Positions 50,674-60,911 of a stretch of DNA of 64,000 bases are shown here, piece by piece. Origin of the DNA: Clostridiales bacterium (GTDB lineage: Bacteria > Bacillota > Clostridia > Lachnospirales > Lachnospiraceae). The DNA is taken from the NCBI GenBank assembly GCA_021204025.1, contig JAJQAC010000087.1:1-64000 (forward strand). The letters are read 5' to 3'. The stretch's first letter is position 1. Every line of letters begins with the position of its first letter. The position numbers and the translations under genes are program-made. A model generated the notes under the pieces. That model made no database searches, was not told where the DNA came from, and saw only the letters and a program-made list of their open reading frames with translations.

Positions 50674-52179
50674 TTACTCACGCAAGGTACTAAGCGCATC
50701 TTCCACGGTCATTCCACCGGCTATCGCTTTTTTGCGCTCCGCATTTATCTTCTGTATCTGCTTCATACGTTCCCCACTTAAACTATAATGTTTCATAGCC
50801 CACAACGTTGCCAGCCATGCGGTCATAGGCAAAACACAAAACAACAGGATCACGAGGGTTTTCATTCCCGGCATATATGGCGTATTACTGTCCGGAAGCG
50901 TTGTTAATCCCACCGCAGCTACCGAAACTCCTACAATCGTAGCACTTAAAGATGAAATCAATTTATCAACCAGAAAAAACAACGTGCCAATAATACCTGG
51001 CATATAATTGCTGGTTCGATAGGTTTCATAATCCGAACAATCGGCTGTCATAGGAATAACCATATCCGCTGTACTATAATACGAACCATATCCGACACAA
51101 TAAAACAACACAAACAAGATTGTATACAGATTTATATTTCTCAATGACAGCGAAGTATGCGGATTTCCCGGCTCCCACAAAAGCAACAGAATGAATACCC
51201 CTATGTAAAGTACAAAAGCAAGTTTTGTAAACCGCACAAGGGAGGCTTTTTGACCCTTTTTTTGTGAAGTTCTGGCATTTAAAACGAAAAACGGAGCACT
51301 TGCCGCATAACCTATCACATATAGAGGTAAAAACAAACCGTTGTAATCTCCCATCATAGACGCATATAACATACAGGCTACGGAAGTATTAGTCGCTACT
51401 GCAAAGCCCAGCTTAGTGCCTGCCCCTGCAATCACCAGCATCTGTAACTCATGATTCCCTTTTAAAATGGAAATGCATTGTCTTAAATTTACTTTTGCAG
51501 CATCATTTCCTCCAATACCATAATTTTCCGGGCAGTCCTTTTCCCAGATTCCGACAATCGCAAACAACGTCAGAACAAAAGATAGTATGATCGCAATTGG
51601 AATCACGATATCAAAAAAGTGGGTATTTCCATATCCAATACGCCCTCCGACAATAACAGCTATCGCCTGGAACAACCCCATTCCCAACAGAGATGCAACT
51701 GTATTAAAAATAGTAAACAACGGTCTCTGTTTTGGATCATTTGTAATGCAGGTTTGTCCGGAACGGGTACAGGCCGTCTGAAAGGTGTACCCAATCACAT
51801 AAAGCATATAGATAAGGATAAATGATACATATCGCAGCCAAATCATCCCCTCAGGAATTCCTCTGGTTACAAAATAAAGTAAAACAGCACTAACCGCCAT
51901 GATTACATTTCCCAGAAGCATATACGGGCGAAATTTCCCATATTTTCCTGAAGTTTTATCTATAATCATACCGATTACAGGATCTGTAACCGCATCAAAC
52001 ACACGCATCAGTGTCACCATGCTGGTAGCAAATACAAGCATCAGGCCAAGGACACCATTTGCATAGTAAGCGATATAATTCGCGGTTAAAACAAAATAAA
52101 CATTTGTAGCGCCATTATTAAAAGAGAATAATAACAATTGCCATGATTTTGTATGATTAACCGAACAATTTTCTTCCAT
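50674..52179 (-). CDS. GPH-family (glycoside-pentoside-hexuronide) cation symporter
   Basis: 12-TM; RVFDAVTDPVIGMIIDKTSGKYGKFRPYML. Confidence 0.9.
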   Translation of the reverse strand: MEENCSVNHTKSWQLLLFSFNNGATNVYFVLTANYIAYYANGVLGLMLVFATSMVTLMRVFDAVTDPVIGMIIDKTSGKYGKFRPYMLLGNVIMAVSAVLLYFVTRGIPEGMIWLRYVSFILIYMLYVIGYTFQTACTRSGQTCITNDPKQRPLFTIFNTVASLLGMGLFQAIAVIVGGRIGYGNTHFFDIVIPIAIILSFVLTLFAIVGIWEKDCPENYGIGGNDAAKVNLRQCISILKGNHELQMLVIAGAGTKLGFAVATNTSVACMLYASMMGDYNGLFLPLYVIGYAASAPFFVLNARTSQKKGQKASLVRFTKLAFVLYIGVFILLLLWEPGNPHTSLSLRNINLYTILFVLFYCVGYGSYYSTADMVIPMTADCSDYETYRTSNYMPGIIGTLFFLVDKLISSLSATIVGVSVAAVGLTTLPDSNTPYMPGMKTLVILLFCVLPMTAWLATLWAMKHYSLSGERMKQIQKINAERKKAIAGGMTVEDALSTLRE

Positions 52180-52191
52180 ACATCTTCCTCC

Positions 52192-54117
52192 TTAAACCCA
52201 GTTTTTACTTTCTTTTTGCCTGTGCTTTGACAGTCTGTAAGAATGATCCGGAGCGTTTGTTTTCCTAATGTAAGAACTGTCTCTGCAGTTTCCTGCAACA
52301 GCCTCAAAATTATTCTCCCGATCTAATACTACCGAAAAAACAAAAACATGCTCTCCCCTGCAGATTTCAAGAAGCTGACCATTCTGATAAAGACTGACCT
52401 CCGGTTGATTGGAATAAACCCGAAGCTTAATTTTCGATTCTGTTCGATTTACATAACGTTTTCCGCAAATATGAACAAAAGGTTCTTCACTCCACCATGC
52501 TTTATAAAGATAGAAACTATCCTTTTTGATTTTCCTGTCAAACGTCACAACCCCCTTATGATTCATGCCAGGTTCACCTCCCTGATCCCTGGCGTCCGCC
52601 GCAAAATCGAACATATTCCAGAGATATGTTGCCCACAAAAATGGATGTCTCTGAAAGCATTTCAGCATATACTCATGATAAAGAGCCTGATATTCTTCTG
52701 AATGATCTCCCCGTCTGGGTCTTGATGAATGCAAATTTGGCATTCCTTCCGCCCCGTATTCCGAATAGCCAAGACAACGTTTCGGCCAGAATCTATGAAA
52801 TATATCCATAAAAAGATCGTTTAAGAAAAGTCCCGGCACATACCATCCCAGATAGAGATTATAGGACACTAAGTCCGAAACTTTATGTACCACAGGATCA
52901 AAAGGCATGCATACCGCATAACACGCCAGCGTAGTTAATCGGGTGGGATCTATCTGATGACATAAATCATTTAAAACCCTGTGGTTTTTCATCATATCTT
53001 TACGATTTCTTGTCGATATGGTAATCTCATTGGATATTCCCCAGCAGATTATGGAAGGATGATTATAATTCTGAACAATTAATTCTCTCATCTGTGCAAG
53101 AGTATTTTCATAACCTTCCGGCATATGCTCCGATATATATGGAATTTCCGTCCAGACAATCATCCCGTATTCATCACATAGATCATAGAAATACTGATCA
53201 TGCTGGTAATGGGCCAATCGTATTGTATTTGCACCCATTTCCAGGATCAACTCCATATCCTGTTTTAAATTCTCTTTCGTAACTGCATTTCCAATTCCTT
53301 TCCTGTCCTGATGTTTGGAAACGCCATGCAGCGGATAACTTACTCCATTTAAAAAGAATCCTTTATCTGGATCTACATAAAAATCTCGTATACCAAAACG
53401 ACAGCTCACCCGGTCTGTTATCTCGCTGCCCTTTTTTAGTTCTGCTATCGCTGTATAAAGGTATGGATCCCGCCGTCCATTCCAAAAATGAGGATTTTCT
53501 AACACAATCGTTACATTTACTCCCGTTCCTTTTCCTACCACCAATCCATTTTCTTCAAGGATTTTTATTTCTACTTCCCCATCTCCGCTTACAAATGTTT
53601 CTATCTGTATCGTTGCGCAACTTCCCTGTATCGTCGGTGTCACTTTGATACCATTTGCACCATTGTAATCTAATTCAAAATGATCGGAATCCACAACCAG
53701 TAAATTAACATCCCGATATATACCCCCATAAAATGTAAAATCTGCTTTCTGTGGATAAACCCGGCGATTGATACCATTATCCACCTCTACTTCAAGAATA
53801 TTTTTTTCTTCCAGAACGTTTGTGATATCTGCCCGAAAAGTGGAATATCCCCCTTCGTGGAAACACACTTCTTTCCGGTTAATCATAACTCTCGCACTTG
53901 AACTGACACCATGAAATTCCAGATACAGGCGATTCTTCCTGGTAAAATTTTCGGGCATACAGAATTCTTTTTTATACCTTCCTACACCCCGTAAATAATT
54001 ATTATTGCCATCCTGTCCATCCTTGTTATTCCATGTATGGGGGAGATTAACAATTTCACAAAAACCTTTCGGATCCACAAATTCCCAATCAAAATTCAGA
54101 TTAATATATTTTCTCAT
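52192..54117 (-). CDS. Glycoside hydrolase family 2 protein
   Basis: FDWEFVDP...NLPHTWNNKDGQ; CWGISNEI and SEYGAEG catalytic motifs. Confidence 0.92.
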   Translation of the reverse strand: MRKYINLNFDWEFVDPKGFCEIVNLPHTWNNKDGQDGNNNYLRGVGRYKKEFCMPENFTRKNRLYLEFHGVSSSARVMINRKEVCFHEGGYSTFRADITNVLEEKNILEVEVDNGINRRVYPQKADFTFYGGIYRDVNLLVVDSDHFELDYNGANGIKVTPTIQGSCATIQIETFVSGDGEVEIKILEENGLVVGKGTGVNVTIVLENPHFWNGRRDPYLYTAIAELKKGSEITDRVSCRFGIRDFYVDPDKGFFLNGVSYPLHGVSKHQDRKGIGNAVTKENLKQDMELILEMGANTIRLAHYQHDQYFYDLCDEYGMIVWTEIPYISEHMPEGYENTLAQMRELIVQNYNHPSIICWGISNEITISTRNRKDMMKNHRVLNDLCHQIDPTRLTTLACYAVCMPFDPVVHKVSDLVSYNLYLGWYVPGLFLNDLFMDIFHRFWPKRCLGYSEYGAEGMPNLHSSRPRRGDHSEEYQALYHEYMLKCFQRHPFLWATYLWNMFDFAADARDQGGEPGMNHKGVVTFDRKIKKDSFYLYKAWWSEEPFVHICGKRYVNRTESKIKLRVYSNQPEVSLYQNGQLLEICRGEHVFVFSVVLDRENNFEAVAGNCRDSSYIRKTNAPDHSYRLSKHRQKESKNWV

Positions 54118-54145
54118 TGTCTTCCTCAAATTTATATCAAAAAAC

Positions 54146-55450
54146 TTATTCATTCTCTTGTGGCAATGGTATCGCTATTTTTAAATCAAAACATTGATTC
54201 CGCACAGATATATCCAGATATCCTTCGTATTTTTTGACATTATGCTGTATGCTTTTCAGACCATATCCATGATAACCTTTGTGTATCTTCGTCGTTTCCG
54301 GGAATTCATCTTTCATATTTAATTTTCCATAAAGCGGGTTTGTAATATTGATAACCAGAAAATTATTTCTCGTATAAATAGAAATATCAATAAAGCGTTT
54401 TTCCGGTTCATCAAAATTGCGAACTGCTTCTATTGCATTATCCACAGCATTACCCAGTATCGCGTACAAATCCATTGGGTTAATGAAAACAAGACTTCTC
54501 CCATCCGCAACACAGTTGATCCGTATTTCATTGGCGTTGCAATACAGGCTTTTCTCTGTAAGTATCGTATCCAGAACCTCATTTCCTGTTTTAACGATAG
54601 ACTCGTAAATTTTTATTGACGATTCAATTTCAGTCAAATACTCTTCTCTCGACTTCGTATCGCTAATTTCCCGGATTGCGGCGATCTGATGTTTTAAATC
54701 ATGACATTTTTGGTTAATCAAATCAATATTTTCCCTTGTTAAGTCATACTGTACTTTCTGATTCTGTCTCAGCAGATTTAAAGTCAGAAGTTCCTTTTCT
54801 ATCTCCCCTTTTTTGAAAAGTTCCGTTAAAAGGTACAGCATCGTGACACAATAACACTGAACCAATGCGATGGACAACCATAAATGCTTCTCGTCCGCCC
54901 GGATAACGGATGTCAGTATAAAATAATACAACACCTCAAACACAATCCACAAACCGACAGCCAGACTCAGTTGCCGGGGACCGATCTGATAATGACCATC
55001 CACGGGCATGATCTTTGCCACTGTGAAATGTAAGACAACGCAACAAAACAGGTAAACAGCAATCATTAACAATTCCTGCTTTCCTTCAAATATCCCATCA
55101 ATTGGATAAATGCTTATAATGATTTTCCAAATGCCGGAAAAAAATTTTGCCGTAATCATCGACCAGATCGCCACATAAAGAGCATCTGACTTTCTACACT
55201 TTGCACACGCAAAAACCATCACCGAAACTGCCAGAAGCTGAAGAATCATTTTTAAAAATCCACAAGGGAATTTGAGCGAGATCATTTTTTCCAGTATAAG
55301 GCACGCAACAACCGCTCCCACAGAGGCAAAAATTCCCGGCCATACAGAATTCCTGTGTTCTAATGGATATAAATATACCATTCCAGCTGCCATAATAAAA
55401 AGGACAATGATCAAATGATTAAAATCGCCCTCTATCATATTACAGACCAC
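54146..55450 (-). CDS. GHKL-type sensor histidine kinase (AgrC-like architecture)
   Basis: Multi-TM N-term; INQKCHDLKHQIAAIRE H-box; GNAVDNAIEAVRN N-box. Confidence 0.92.
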   Translation of the reverse strand: MVCNMIEGDFNHLIIVLFIMAAGMVYLYPLEHRNSVWPGIFASVGAVVACLILEKMISLKFPCGFLKMILQLLAVSVMVFACAKCRKSDALYVAIWSMITAKFFSGIWKIIISIYPIDGIFEGKQELLMIAVYLFCCVVLHFTVAKIMPVDGHYQIGPRQLSLAVGLWIVFEVLYYFILTSVIRADEKHLWLSIALVQCYCVTMLYLLTELFKKGEIEKELLTLNLLRQNQKVQYDLTRENIDLINQKCHDLKHQIAAIREISDTKSREEYLTEIESSIKIYESIVKTGNEVLDTILTEKSLYCNANEIRINCVADGRSLVFINPMDLYAILGNAVDNAIEAVRNFDEPEKRFIDISIYTRNNFLVINITNPLYGKLNMKDEFPETTKIHKGYHGYGLKSIQHNVKKYEGYLDISVRNQCFDLKIAIPLPQENE

Positions 55451-56144
55451 CTCCGATATAACCCATTAAAGCTTTGATAAAAGCAGATTTATTGCGCCGA
55501 CTTATTTCAAGTCTTTCAGATCCTACCATAACAGTATTTTGTCTGACACCAGAAACATATTTCAAATTAATCAGATACCAGTAATTACATCTGGCAAAGT
55601 GATAATCGTTCAGAATACGTTCTGCTTCCTGCAAAGCTCCATAAACTGTATAAGTTCCCCTGATTGTATGATAATGAAGACGTTTTCCGTTTGATTCTAT
55701 ATAATAAATATCATCAGAATCAATCACCTGCTCTCCCACTTTGGCGGACAAAGTCAGTTTGACTGATCGTTTTTGTTTCAGTCTCTCAATCACTCTGGCT
55801 AGACGCAGGGCAAACTCATAATAATTTATGGGCTTTAGCACAAAGTCGAGCGCTCCTACAGAATACCCGTCTATCGCATATTGAGCCAGATTTGTGACAA
55901 AAACAATCGACACATATTCATCCTTCTTCCGTAAATATCTGGCAGCATCCATTCCATTCATCCCAGGCATCTCAATATCCAGAAAAATAATATCAAACGA
56001 CGACCTGCTCTCGGAAAAGGTAATTCCATCCTCGTAATTTTTTATTTCAAATACAATCCCATGTTCTTCCCCATACTGAATCAAATAATGCTCAATCTGT
56101 TTCTGAAATTCTATCTGATCTTCAACCACAGCAATCCTGTACAT
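55440..56144 (-). CDS. LytTR response regulator
   Basis: Receiver FDIIFLDIEMPGMNG; LytTR C-term IYYIESNGKRLHYHTIRGTYTVYGAL. Confidence 0.94.
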   Translation of the reverse strand: MYRIAVVEDQIEFQKQIEHYLIQYGEEHGIVFEIKNYEDGITFSESRSSFDIIFLDIEMPGMNGMDAARYLRKKDEYVSIVFVTNLAQYAIDGYSVGALDFVLKPINYYEFALRLARVIERLKQKRSVKLTLSAKVGEQVIDSDDIYYIESNGKRLHYHTIRGTYTVYGALQEAERILNDYHFARCNYWYLINLKYVSGVRQNTVMVGSERLEISRRNKSAFIKALMGYIGGGL

Positions 56145-56145
56145 A

Positions 56146-56850
56146 CTAAGCCCCTGTATAGTTTTTATATTCCTCCATCAATTCTTTTTTCCTCGCCCTG
56201 GAAACCGGAAGCCTGTTTTCACCAATTTCAACATAATCTGATCCTAATGCTGTAACATACTCTAAATTCACCAGGCACGAACGGTTGCAAATTTGAAACT
56301 GTTCACCCATAAACTGGTTTACCGCATTGCAAAACTGTCCTCGTATTTGAAAATTTCCCTCACGGGTATGATAAACCAGAGCATGATTCAACACTTCTAC
56401 AAAAAGCACCTCATTGATAGAAATAACTTCTACTCCTTTCGCAGTTTTGAGAATCAGCTTTTTCTTTTTACGACTGCTCCATTGTCTTACTATTTTCTGT
56501 AAAGCCCGTTCTAATTCTATTTTTTTCACCGGTTTACGTATAAAATCCGAGATATCCAGTTCATAACCTTGTACCGCATACTGCACCATGGATGTGACAA
56601 ATACCAGCATCAGATCCTTACTACGGCCACGGATACGTCTGGCCATTTCCAATCCATCTGTCTTTTTCAGATTAATTTCAAAGAAAAGCACATCAAACTT
56701 ATCACTTTCTCTTTCAAACTGTCCTTCATCCAAATATGTCTGAATTTTACACTCCAATTTCCGCTCCGCAAAAAATCTTGCGATTTCTCTTTTCAATGAC
56801 GAGAGCTGGGATTTATCATCATCCATGATTGCAATATGTATCATATTCAT
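56146..56850 (-). CDS. LytTR response regulator with atypical receiver (Glu at phospho-acceptor position)
   Basis: FDVLFFEINLKKTDGLEMARR; LytTR VLFVEVLNHALVYHTREGNFQIRGQF. Confidence 0.92.
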   Translation of the reverse strand: MNMIHIAIMDDDKSQLSSLKREIARFFAERKLECKIQTYLDEGQFERESDKFDVLFFEINLKKTDGLEMARRIRGRSKDLMLVFVTSMVQYAVQGYELDISDFIRKPVKKIELERALQKIVRQWSSRKKKKLILKTAKGVEVISINEVLFVEVLNHALVYHTREGNFQIRGQFCNAVNQFMGEQFQICNRSCLVNLEYVTALGSDYVEIGENRLPVSRARKKELMEEYKNYTGA

Positions 56851-56869
56851 TTATATCCTTTTCACTACT

Positions 56870-59800
56870 TTACTCGACTTCTATTCTCTTTTTTCGCTGA
56901 ATCATGTCAAACACCATCAATAAAACAGCAACTATAGTAAGTCCCCCGAAAACAGCCGTTACAGCATTAAGAGCTGTCTGCCACCATGGTGTAACAGTGA
57001 CGATCCTGCTTCCAGAAGCAATACCATCCATACCTCTGGAATGAACTACCGTATATAACACTCTGTGGGCACTTTCACGCATAGCCCACGCCATAGTAGC
57101 TGACTCTTTTTTCCCTCCAGGAGCATAAGGAACAAATTCTGATAATAAAATATCTTCTGTTACATCTGACAAATCTGCTCCGGTTTCCACACGTCCCGGA
57201 TAACCATCTGGCAAATCATTCCCTGCCAAAACTTCATGAGGCACCGACATGTAAGTAACAGCGTATTTGCCCTGCATATCTGTCACAGCAAATCCCGACA
57301 TACCAGCTTCTCCTCTGAGCCATTCTGTTATCAGCGCGTAACTACCACCTGACCAAAAAGCGCCTAAACGGTTAAACGAAGTCATAACGCATTTAGCGTC
57401 TGCATATAAAATCGGCAATTCAAATGCCCTTAAATATATTTCACGCATTGCCTGCTCGGTAGCCCAGGTTCCGATTCCACGACGGTTATTTTCCTGGTCG
57501 TTCATCACAAAATGTTTATTGTAAACATACACACCTTTGGACTGGATTCCCGCGGTCTCGCTTGCCACCATCAGCCCTGAAAGAATCGGATCTTCAGAAT
57601 AATACTCAAAGACCCTGCCGCCATAAGGAGTACGGTGAATGTTAAGACCAGTCCCATATATTCCCGAATATCCGGCCCACATGGCGTCCTCTCCAAATAA
57701 CTCACCAGCCTCTTTAATCAACAGATCATTCCAAGTTGCAGCCATAATTCCATTACAAGGAAACTGCGTTCCCGTTAAACTCTTATCTGGATCATCCGTA
57801 ATCGTCGCATAGCCATTCTGACCATTTCCATATGCCTGAGTCACGCCCGTAGAACCATTATGATCCAGTGTCTCCGGCTTTCCAATTTCTTCAATTCCTA
57901 CTGTCATACGCATACCAATTGAGACAATCTTAGTAAGTTGATCATAAGTAAGCTGATCCAAAAGGCTATCCCATAACGGATCCTCAAACGGAATTTCATT
58001 ACCATTTTCATCAACTCTCAGATCAATCAGCTGGAGTGCGGTATTTGTGGATCCCATAGTTGGGAATTCCATTCCTTCCGGATCAGCAGGAATATCGTCA
58101 TCATCCAACACAAGATCTTTTGCGATCTGATCGGTCATGGCAAGTCTTACATAATCATCACTAACCTTATCTCCATCCTCGTCTTTCCACAGACTCAAAG
58201 TTCCTTCCCAGTCATTTCTGCTACAGTAAGTAATTGTATTCTCTCCGCGACCTTCATAACGGTTCATATCCACAAAATCGAAACGTGCAGTTACTTCATT
58301 TCCAGTTCCCATCGCCATTCGATAAGTTTCCGTATCAAAAGCGTAGTCTATGTCAAATACCATCTGGGCATTTCCCTCGGCTGTCATTCCATCCGCCATT
58401 GTCTTTCCCTTTTTTGCCAGAATATTATTAACGGCATTATGGGCGTTCTCAGCAACCGTAAGATAATGAGTCCCTTCGCTCAATATATAGGTTCCCGCTC
58501 CATAAGCATCAAACGAGGTAAAATAATATTCCGGAATACTGATTGTCAGCTTCTGGTACTCACCTGGCTTCAGAGTATCTGTCTTTGCATAGCCAACCAG
58601 TTCAACTGAAGGCTTCTCTATCTGATTTTCCACATCATAGCTGGTATACGGTTTCTGCAAGTAAATCTCTACAGCTTCTTTTCCTTCCGCTTCACCAATA
58701 TTGGTCACCGTAACCGTTGCCTCATAGGTTGTTTCTCTTCCCTGCCCACCTTTTTCTACTGTAAAATCGGAATATTCAAAATTTGTATAACTCAAACCAT
58801 ATCCAAAAGGATAAGCTACCACTTCTTCATACTGATAATCTCCTGTATTCGGCGTACCAAGTATCTTATCCTCATACCGTGTTTCCGTATACCGATAACC
58901 GACATATACGCCTTCCTGATAGACTACATAGTTAATAAACCGTTCCGGATCTGCAAAAGTATACTGATCTGCATTCTCATAAACATATGATCCAAAATTT
59001 GCTATCGCCGGATTTAATCGATTATCCATCCAAAAAGTATCCGAGAGTTTTCCAGATGGAGTCGCATTCCCTTTGAGCAAATCAGCTACAGCATACAATC
59101 CGGTCTGACCCACCGCACCAATCCACAATGCAGCGTCAACACCATATTCATCATCATTGATGAACGCACAAGATAACGGATTGGGTGAATTGATCAATAC
59201 CACAATAGCTGAAAAACGACCCTCATCTTTCAATTCTTTCAAGCCCTTTAATATCGATAATTCCTCCGTATTTAAAGTAAGATAATCTCCATTAAGTCCA
59301 TCGGACTGATTTGCTACTTCATGATCTCCGCCCTCGCCGGCATTGCGGCCGATAATAAAAAGCGCTGCTTCTCCTGTTCCAAGACCAGACCCACAATTCT
59401 TTTCTATTTCCGACCACGGCGCCTCTCCGATCGAAATCGGGAAGCCGGTAACAGTATTACCTTCACCTATGGTTCTTCCGTAACCGCTGTTCGAGTACCA
59501 ATCATATAATTCATTGTTTATTGTAAACCCGACATTCTCAAGCGCTGTTTTATAGTCCGGCACATCATCCGATTCAATACCGGCAGATCCGGTTCCGCCG
59601 TAAAGCGGATCCGTCGATGCCGCACCAAACAGACTCAATTTTGTATCTTTCATTGGCAACACATCGTTGTCATTTTTCAGCAGCACCGCTCCTTCTTCTT
59701 CCACTCTTCGTACAATATCATATCCGGCTGCCTTTAATTCAGCAATATTCTCATATTCCGACTCATAATATCGAATAAATTCTGATGTATCCTCATGATT

Positions 59801-59956
59801 ATCATTGACAATCTCATAGGTTTTGACACCCAACGCCGAATTTACAGCAACGCTGTTTTCCGTAGCAATTGTTGTTGCCGTTACAAATACCGCAAGCCCA
59901 GCTGCCGTAATGTTTAAAAATATCTTTTTTAATGTCGTTTTACTTTTCCGCGCCAT
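56870..59956 (-). CDS. GH3 beta-glucosidase-like, circularly permuted domain order, N- and C-terminal TM segments
   Basis: GH3-C domain first, FnIII-like, then GH3-N with KHFVMNDQENNR and GFAVTDMQGKY; C-term TM then QRKKR. Confidence 0.9.
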   Translation of the reverse strand: MARKSKTTLKKIFLNITAAGLAVFVTATTIATENSVAVNSALGVKTYEIVNDNHEDTSEFIRYYESEYENIAELKAAGYDIVRRVEEEGAVLLKNDNDVLPMKDTKLSLFGAASTDPLYGGTGSAGIESDDVPDYKTALENVGFTINNELYDWYSNSGYGRTIGEGNTVTGFPISIGEAPWSEIEKNCGSGLGTGEAALFIIGRNAGEGGDHEVANQSDGLNGDYLTLNTEELSILKGLKELKDEGRFSAIVVLINSPNPLSCAFINDDEYGVDAALWIGAVGQTGLYAVADLLKGNATPSGKLSDTFWMDNRLNPAIANFGSYVYENADQYTFADPERFINYVVYQEGVYVGYRYTETRYEDKILGTPNTGDYQYEEVVAYPFGYGLSYTNFEYSDFTVEKGGQGRETTYEATVTVTNIGEAEGKEAVEIYLQKPYTSYDVENQIEKPSVELVGYAKTDTLKPGEYQKLTISIPEYYFTSFDAYGAGTYILSEGTHYLTVAENAHNAVNNILAKKGKTMADGMTAEGNAQMVFDIDYAFDTETYRMAMGTGNEVTARFDFVDMNRYEGRGENTITYCSRNDWEGTLSLWKDEDGDKVSDDYVRLAMTDQIAKDLVLDDDDIPADPEGMEFPTMGSTNTALQLIDLRVDENGNEIPFEDPLWDSLLDQLTYDQLTKIVSIGMRMTVGIEEIGKPETLDHNGSTGVTQAYGNGQNGYATITDDPDKSLTGTQFPCNGIMAATWNDLLIKEAGELFGEDAMWAGYSGIYGTGLNIHRTPYGGRVFEYYSEDPILSGLMVASETAGIQSKGVYVYNKHFVMNDQENNRRGIGTWATEQAMREIYLRAFELPILYADAKCVMTSFNRLGAFWSGGSYALITEWLRGEAGMSGFAVTDMQGKYAVTYMSVPHEVLAGNDLPDGYPGRVETGADLSDVTEDILLSEFVPYAPGGKKESATMAWAMRESAHRVLYTVVHSRGMDGIASGSRIVTVTPWWQTALNAVTAVFGGLTIVAVLLMVFDMIQRKKRIEVE

Positions 59957-60213
59957 TTTTTCCTCCTAATATTTATCCCATAACTTTCTTCTTCCATCCT
60001 CGTAATATATAATCAATCGAAAGATCTGACAAAATGAGGTGAAAGATCCTGTTTCCATAATTGACAGATGTGTAATGAACTTCATCTTAAGACTATTGTA
60101 GCTGATAATGCGGAATCAGTAATTTTAAAACCCTTATCTTTTAAAATTCGTCATTTCATCTGTCGATAATGGAATTATAGCCAACTTTTTAAGAGAAATC
60201 CACAATTATGTAA

Positions 60214-60245
60214 CAAGTGGTCATTTTTCAAGCGCAAATGGTCGT
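60214..60245 (+). promoter_or_regulatory. Direct repeat CAAGTGGTCAT / CAAATGGTCGT, 21-bp spacing, candidate LytTR site
   Basis: Read directly; 8 bp upstream of a TTGACA; between GH3 and the divergent 60376 gene. Confidence 0.5.
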
Positions 60246-60375
60246 TCTATTTTATTGACAAATTTACCATAAAATGAAATAATAATATCAATTCTTTTGA
60301 CATTAGTACTAAATCGGTATAATGCGGTAATGTCTCCGAGAAGCGCGTATATCAATTATTTCCAAGGAGGTTTTT

Positions 60376-60765
60376 ATGCTTTCAAATATTTTTTCTGACA
60401 AAAAAATCGGATTTTATCTGTCCGGTCTTGCAGCAATACTTTCTCTCGTTACTGCAATTATCTATCAATTGACTTACTATAACAACGCTGATTATTCTTC
60501 TTCTGTTTTTGCAATACTGCTTATTGCCTTTCCTGCAGCTCTGATTCTGACTTTGCTCAGATTAGAAGCCTTTGTACCTGCAATTGTTACTCTCATAATC
60601 GGCATTGGCGCCTTAAGATTTATTTACGCCATGTATCTGGAAATGTCTGTCGTTTTGGTCGGCATCGATAAATCAGCTTTCGATCCGCAATTTATCGTTT
60701 GCAGCGTTCTAATGATATTAGGATTCATAATGGGAGAGATTTCCATTTATACTCCGGTCAAATAA
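60376..60765 (+). CDS. Small hydrophobic membrane protein (~4 TM)
   Basis: AAGGAGG RBS; hydrophobicity. Confidence 0.75.
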   Translation: MLSNIFSDKKIGFYLSGLAAILSLVTAIIYQLTYYNNADYSSSVFAILLIAFPAALILTLLRLEAFVPAIVTLIIGIGALRFIYAMYLEMSVVLVGIDKSAFDPQFIVCSVLMILGFIMGEISIYTPVK

Positions 60766-60784
60766 TTGCCTTATGAGCTAAATT

Positions 60785-60861
60785 GCATTTTCATTTGATC
60801 TAAAAATAGCGCTAAACGATCTGCAACATTATTTGCTGAACCGTTTAGCGCCCTATAATTC
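60785..60861 (-). terminator. Intrinsic terminator distal to the ymxH 3'-end copy
   Basis: Minus: GGCGCTAAACG ... CGTTTAGCGCT ATTTTT. Confidence 0.7.
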
Positions 60862-60872
60862 TTACAGAATCA

Positions 60873-60911
60873 GACACACCTTCTCCACATCCTTCAGTTC
60901 CCGGATCTCTA
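60873..60911 (-). repeat. Distal copy of ymxH 3' end (direct repeat 1)
   Basis: 39 bp identical to 61727..61765; still encodes (V)EIRELKDVEKVCLIL-stop. Confidence 0.95.
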
